NCBI GenBank assembly: GCA_032353305.1
Contig: JAUCNG010352176.1
Span: 1 to 11,931 of the forward strand
DNA from: Cephalothrix spiralis
Taxonomy: Eukaryota; Nemertea; Palaeonemertea; Archinemertea; Cephalotrichidae
Direction of reading: 5' to 3'
Length of the DNA: 11,931 nt
Shown here: positions 8,187 to 11,931 of the stretch, in pieces
How the letters are laid out: each line of letters starts with the position of its first letter
Position numbering within the stretch: the stretch's first letter is position 1
Program-made: the position numbers and the translations under genes
Notes under the pieces: generated by a model
What the model saw: the letters and a program-made list of their open reading frames with translations, nothing else
Told to the model about the DNA's origin: nothing
Database searches by the model: none

Positions 8187-8406
8187 CCCCCCCCCTCCTT
8201 TATGATGGCTGCAGAATCGGGATATCGAATTTGTCGGATAAATATAAATGGCTTGTTTTTAGCTCAAGAGTCTTAGTAGATTTAGTACGCTTAAATAGCT
8301 CAGCCCCCAATACTGCCGGGGGAAATGCCATCCTGATGGAATTCCGGACTGCAGCGGCCAGTGAAAACTTAAAAGATCTTCTACGCGGTGTGGGGTGGGG
8401 GGGGGG
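8187..8406. repeat. Segment bordered by complementary C9 and G10 tracts
   Basis: A run of nine C (8187-8195) begins the block and a run of ten G (8397-8406), preceded by TGGGGT, ends it. Three overlapping frames on two strands stay open for 85-102 codons here, high for this AT-rich window. None resembles a known domain. This may be a piece of a repeat family whose ends are homopolymer-rich. I found no convincing target duplication or further inverted repeat beyond the C/G runs. Confidence 0.3.
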
Positions 8407-8777
8407 CATATCCTCAATATAGTTTGTTTTGTATATACGACACAGTAGTTGCTGCTTCTGCATGCAGATTTTATCTTCGAAGTTAATTCATTATAAATTA
8501 TTATGCTTCCCCTTATAAATTCGTTTCTCTTTTCGTGTACAGTACTCCGTCTTAACCTATAAATCAATGTTTATTATTGGTGTGCTTTAATACTTATTTG
8601 ATCCGTTTATTTATATGTATTACTTTCGTCGTGTAGGACCCTGGGAGAGAACCGCTTAAATTGAACGTGGGCCATTGCTTTATGTGTAATTACTGTCATA
8701 TATCATATCATACTGAATATATAGAATATTGTAATTTCATGAAAAGTGTGTATATTTTGTTGCGCTCTACCAATTTG

Positions 8778-9082
8778 TTACCCTGACAGGCAAGGGTTGG
8801 TATGCGGCGCGCTTTTCACTAGGAACGAGCGCTATCCAATGATTTACTGGAGTGAAGTTTGCGGCCACTTTTTTATCTTGCTCTTTTGTTTAACATAGAT
8901 AATTAATTATGGGTTTTTTGTGACTGAAAAAGCTGTATGATTAACAAATGGATATTATACCACACAAAAAACTCAGAATTAATTATCTATGTTAAACAAA
9001 AGAGCAAGATAAAAAAGTGGCTGCTACTGAAGTGGCCGCCAACTCACTCCAGTCAATGATTTGGAGCAACCGCGGTTCGAAA
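8778..9082. mobile_element. Nested insertion in the duplicated intron
   Basis: Copy 1 of the duplicated intron (about 475-541) runs without a break where copy 2 is interrupted by this 305-bp block. It is bordered by TACCAATTTG (8768-8777) and TACCGATTTG (9083-9092), a 9/10 direct repeat resembling a target duplication. Removing the foldback MITE and one copy of its 9-bp duplication leaves an 88-bp older insert rich in GC words. This insert ends with GGTTCGAAAT, reminiscent of a Pol III B box. It may be a tRNA-derived fragment; its class is uncertain. Confidence 0.35.
8846..9053. mobile_element. 208-bp foldback MITE with perfect 9-bp target duplication
   Basis: The terminal 10 bp ACTGGAGTGA/TCACTCCAGT are perfect inverted repeats, and CAATGATTT flanks both ends exactly (8837-8845, 9054-9062). 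The inner arms 8864-8908 and 8977-9021 are perfectly complementary over 45 bp, leaving a loop of about 68 bp. The right arm has about 15 extra bases, a partial repeat of the GGCCACTT/GCCACTT motif. A 9-bp duplication is in the range known for Mutator-like elements; hAT normally gives 8 bp. The superfamily is not settled. The near-perfect arms and target duplication suggest a recent insertion. Confidence 0.75.
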
Positions 9083-9135
9083 TACCGATTTGACAGGATA
9101 TTGACCTTTTTAACGATTTTTATTTTCTACTTTAG

Positions 9136-9267
9136 ATGGTCTTGATGATAACAGAAGAATACAAAGAAAGCACGACATTTGAACAACCAGGTGATTGCAG
9201 CACCTATTTCACTTATAATATTCCTGAGTACGGCAATGCAAAATTTGACCTGGCCCAGTAAAAGCTG
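9136..9267 (+). pseudogene. Decayed second copy of the 542-670 exon
   Basis: This aligns along its whole length with 542-670 and keeps a TTTAG acceptor (AG at 9134-9135) and a GTAAGT donor at 9268. Relative to copy 1 it has a 4-nt insertion after CACGACA (about 9178) and a 1-nt deletion near 9246. The frame of copy 1 therefore hits a TGA right after KHDI, and the PGDCSTYF segment falls in another frame. An ATG-led frame from 9136 does run 41 codons and includes PGDCSTYF, so a short translated remnant cannot be excluded. The upstream intron also matches copy 1 (about 8675-8778 against about 355-500, and 9083-9135 against 488-541), so a genomic segment was duplicated, not a spliced message. Best read as a pseudo-exon. 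Confidence 0.5.
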
Positions 9268-9284
9268 GTAAGTAAAGTCTAGTC

Positions 9285-10057
9285 TAAATACTAAAGCCTT
9301 GTCAAATGTCCATGTGGCACAGAAAAATACGTATAGAAATTAAATAGGCGTATGAACTGTGAAACTGAAAGGAAACTGAAAATTAAAGCAGGGCCCGCGG
9401 AAGCTGAAGCCTAATGCTAATACCATGTATACAAAATTTCTGCATTAATCCTATTTATAACCCAAGGAGATAAGACCAATCTCCCCCCCCCCACCCTAAA
9501 CAAAAAAATCAACGGATGTGGGAAAAAATTTATTTTTGAAAAGTGGTCCGGCCATGGACGTAGCGCTTCATACGGCCCTTTCAATCCCAAAGTCGTTCTT
9601 GAACAAAGATGCGAGGAGAGGGTCTACATAAAAGAAACTCTTTTTAGTCAGTTTTCCTGTTGTTTTTGAAATTACAATTAAATGGGAATTACAAAATTAG
9701 CTAACAGCGCTCAAACGGCGGTTTTTTTTCTTTCACTAGAAAAAATCCACTGCATGCCAAATGGAGCAAAGAACAAAAATCATCTAGAAATAATGGCTTT
9801 CGTTATTTCATCATTATTTTACTTTCATCAAAACAAATAATGATTAGCACACCCCCAAAACTTGGCGAACACAGATTTCTAGCGCAAAGCATCTCTATAC
9901 ATAGCTAAGTTTGGATTTCCATGTCCCTCCCTCTGTGAGGCCCTCATAAGGGGTTGGCTGCCGAGGCTGTCGCAGATTGACAAAAAAGTGCAAGCACTTA
10001 TCGCGTGTCGCTTTGTGTAGGCATCGCATATATGTATGGAATCGGCATTCCAGAAAA
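9285..10057. other. Non-coding, nothing secure
   Basis: Holds a C run near 9482-9491 and a 10-bp inverted repeat, ATCATTATTT/AAATAATGAT (9810-9819, 9835-9844). No gene or bounded element was recognised. Confidence 0.55.
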
Positions 10058-10155
10058 TATGCCAGAGGCATGATCCGCTTTACCCCTGTTTAAATTTCCC
10101 CTACTACTGTAGTTTTAAAATCAGGGCGTAGGTATGGCAAAGGTATGCCATAGGC
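10058..10155. repeat. Repeated palindrome TATGCCANAGGCATGA
   Basis: Two near-identical 16-mers start at 10058 and 10144, differing at one base. Each contains the self-complementary core ATGCC-NNN-GGCAT. The second also pairs with TATGGCA at 10133-10139, giving a 7-bp stem with a 6-nt loop. No known function. Confidence 0.4.
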
Positions 10156-10752
10156 ATGAAAATGCTGGTATCATCACGGGGGGGGGGTGTTGGGTCATGG
10201 AAAACATTTGCACAAACTAGGCCAGGGGTGGGTGTGAAATTTTGCCAAAAAAAATTGTCGGGACAGAAACAATTTGCAAATAGTGCGAAAAATAGAGGCC
10301 GCGTGGTCAAAACGTGGTGAAAAACAATTGCCTATGTTATTTCGACTACACGTGTATGTCATAATTTTTCATAAAATCTTACATAGTATTACGTTGAATA
10401 ATTCACACGTGCGTAGCATCATACATCTGGACATGCAAAGATATGATATTTGACAATCAAATGCATTCACTATATTAAGAACCGGAATGACCCCATAAAG
10501 GTACCATGATGATTTATTCGTGACGATTTCTACCTCTTATTTTTTTAGTTTGTTACTACATGTACATCTTTAATGTTGTCGCATTTAGATTCCGGTATCG
10601 TATTTACCCTGCTAGAGAGCTGTGTCTCTGTTCCCCATGTTAGTAGTATTAGGGTGATTTTCAGGGTGCGCAGAAGTTGGAGCGAGCGAGTGAGGAGTAG
10701 GAGGAGCTAAGTTGAGACGAACGTCCTTCGTAGTGTTGGTGTGTGATTGGGA
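10156..10752. other. Non-coding, nothing secure
   Basis: Includes a G run near 10179-10188 and a purine-rich GAGCGAGCGAGTGAGGAG stretch near 10680. A minus-strand open frame at 10104-10310 follows low-complexity sequence and is not supported as a gene. Confidence 0.5.
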
Positions 10753-10985
10753 GGGGGGGGGGGGTAACCGGGGCTGAAGCCCCGGGGCCCGGGCACCGTC
10801 AGGGGCCCGGGTCCGGCCGGTAATATGGCGTCACAGGTTAAATATACCAAGGGGGGCCCGGTTTTGATTTATTCCCCGGGGCCCGGCGCCGCTCTCGGCG
10901 GCCCTGGTGAGGCCCTGGTGATTGGGGAGCGGACGATTTAATGTGTGATGAAACCACGCGCAGTGCGCGCCTGACGCCCGGACGG
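10753..10985. repeat. GC-rich hairpin island with GGGGCCCGG repeats
   Basis: The island opens with twelve G (10753-10764), then the hairpin CCGGGGC-TGAA-GCCCCGG (10768-10785). GGGGCCCGG occurs four times (10784, 10802, 10853, 10878). A perfect 11-bp tandem, GGCCCTGGTGA, occupies 10900-10921. GCGC-AGT-GCGC follows near 10960. The composition contrasts sharply with the AT-rich surroundings. No coding frame or transposon ends are evident. Confidence 0.55.
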
Positions 10986-11269
10986 GTTCTCAATTATTTA
11001 CTCTTTTACTGTTTTTGCATTCAAATATTTACTGGCAATGCTCATTTTAATAGTCAGTGCATTAAGGAAGCCTATATAACATAATCTTACAGTTTTAGAC
11101 TTGTCATTTTGGTATAGAATTAAGGAAGCATCATGCTAGTGTAATTATAGGGAAATCTAGCTTAGTAAGGAAGGTAAAATACTTAGAGAACAATCTTGCT
11201 TAATTAATTACTACAATGACAACTGCCCATCGCCTGGCCCCTTGCTAAAAGGAGTGTCTAAAGGGGTTA

Positions 11270-11505
11270 CGTTTCCCGCTTCCCGATAAAACATAATGGG
11301 TTTTCACGCTCCCGCTAAGCAAAAATGTCTTCCCGCTAGGCGCCAAAATCTCGGAAAGTGAGTAATAAAATACTTTATATGCTTCATATCATCTTTCCCC
11401 GCTTCCAACTTCCGTTAAATCAATTTCCCGCTTCCCGCTACCGCGTTAACCAGTTCAATTTCCCCGTTCCCGTTTGCAATTTATGGCCCTTTTCCCGCTA
11501 TACCC
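11270..11505 (+). repeat. Degenerate TTCCCGCT(A) repeat field
   Basis: Variants of TTCCCGC and CCCGCTA recur at irregular spacing near 11273, 11312, 11332, 11395, 11430, 11465 and 11493, often doubled (CCCGCTTCCCG). The copies all face the same way, so this looks like a decayed tandem or clustered repeat. Open frames here are by-products. Similar words (CCGCTCCCGCT) occur near 3460. Confidence 0.45.
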
Positions 11506-11931
11506 TCCTAAAGCTTGCTCTGATTCGAACAAATTATAAGAAGAAATCAAGGACCTAAAAATTCTTCTTAAGGAATAAATTAGGGGTATTTGGCAAAATA
11601 TATATATACCCCTGCCGTGCCCTGATATAATCCGATATGACCAAAAATTCTTAACCCACGGCATTGATTTATTTTCGTATCATTTATGATATAGAATAGC
11701 CAATAATTTTATACATTCGAATGACCAATAAGCTTTATATTTACAAATAATTTATATGTAGTTTATAGACCATGGATGGCATGTATTCATGCATATGGGG
11801 AAATAACCTGAAACGTCAATTCGCGATAATTCGGAAAAGTGCGAAAACGGCCTCAATGTCGATTACTCAAAAAGTTTAGATAATTCCAAAAATGGCCCTT
11901 CATATTTTGTTTGCAAGGATGTATTAAGCTA
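11506..11931. other. Non-coding, nothing recognised
   Basis: AT-rich to the window end. A small hairpin, AGGGGTAT/ATACCCCT, spans about 11582-11613 around a TA repeat. Confidence 0.55.

Noticed and set aside
8320-8370. Clustered restriction-site-like words (GAATTC, CTGCAG, CGGCC) suggesting vector contamination
   Set aside because: The words are spaced through sequence that does not otherwise match a polylinker I recognise, and the flanks are ordinary.
8165-8567. Overlapping frames of 85-102 codons on both strands as genes
   Set aside because: They overlap one another, include homopolymer-coded runs and show no domain; kept only as an odd segment.
1-11931. CRISPR array, operon, IS element or other prokaryotic feature
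   Set aside because: No regular spacer repeats, no dense coding, and clear eukaryotic splice, poly(A) and SINE features.

Overview
The window looks like nuclear DNA of a marine-type invertebrate, with a mollusc or another lophotrochozoan as the best guess. The reasons are its AT-rich, gene-poor composition, GT-AG splice sites, AATAAA poly(A) signals, several tRNA-derived SINEs, several non-autonomous DNA transposons (MITEs), and one protein joining a CARD death-fold domain to an NHL beta-propeller. The lineage is inferred; no sequence here fixes the species. There is no operon, CRISPR array or prokaryotic gene.

Layout. 1-930: mostly non-coding, with a candidate spliced exon (542-670) followed closely by a TA-flanked MITE (722-919). 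930-3490: AT-rich non-coding DNA with a small array of ATTCG-type palindromes (1289-1390), a tRNA-headed SINE on the minus strand (about 1911-2222), two very weak exon candidates and a tRNA-like pseudogene (3188-3260). 3492-3879: a 388-bp MITE with 28-bp perfect terminal inverted repeats and a TTA target duplication. About 4050-4257: a second tRNA-headed SINE. 4564-5796, minus strand: the one convincing gene, an uninterrupted 410-residue CARD-linker-NHL protein with a probable 5'UTR intron (5811-6408) and clustered poly(A) signals (4394-4438). 7230-7443: a third SINE sharing its body with the one near 4.1 kb. 8.1-9.3 kb: a segment bordered by C and G tracts, then a second, decayed copy of the 542-670 exon (9136-9267). 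The intron upstream of that copy carries a nested insertion, including a 208-bp foldback MITE with a perfect 9-bp target duplication. 9.3-11.9 kb: non-coding, with a GC-rich hairpin-forming island (10753-10985) and a degenerate CCCGCT-type repeat field (11270-11505).

How the parts relate. The CARD-NHL gene appears self-contained. It would place a homotypic death-fold adaptor domain on a six-bladed propeller, with no RING, B-box, coiled coil or nucleotide-binding module. That is a plausible innate-immune or apoptosis adaptor/sensor design and the strongest candidate here for something undescribed. The duplicated exon indicates a second gene whose exons lie partly in or beyond the window on the plus strand, or the remains of one. 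Most of the remaining interpretable DNA is layered transposon debris.
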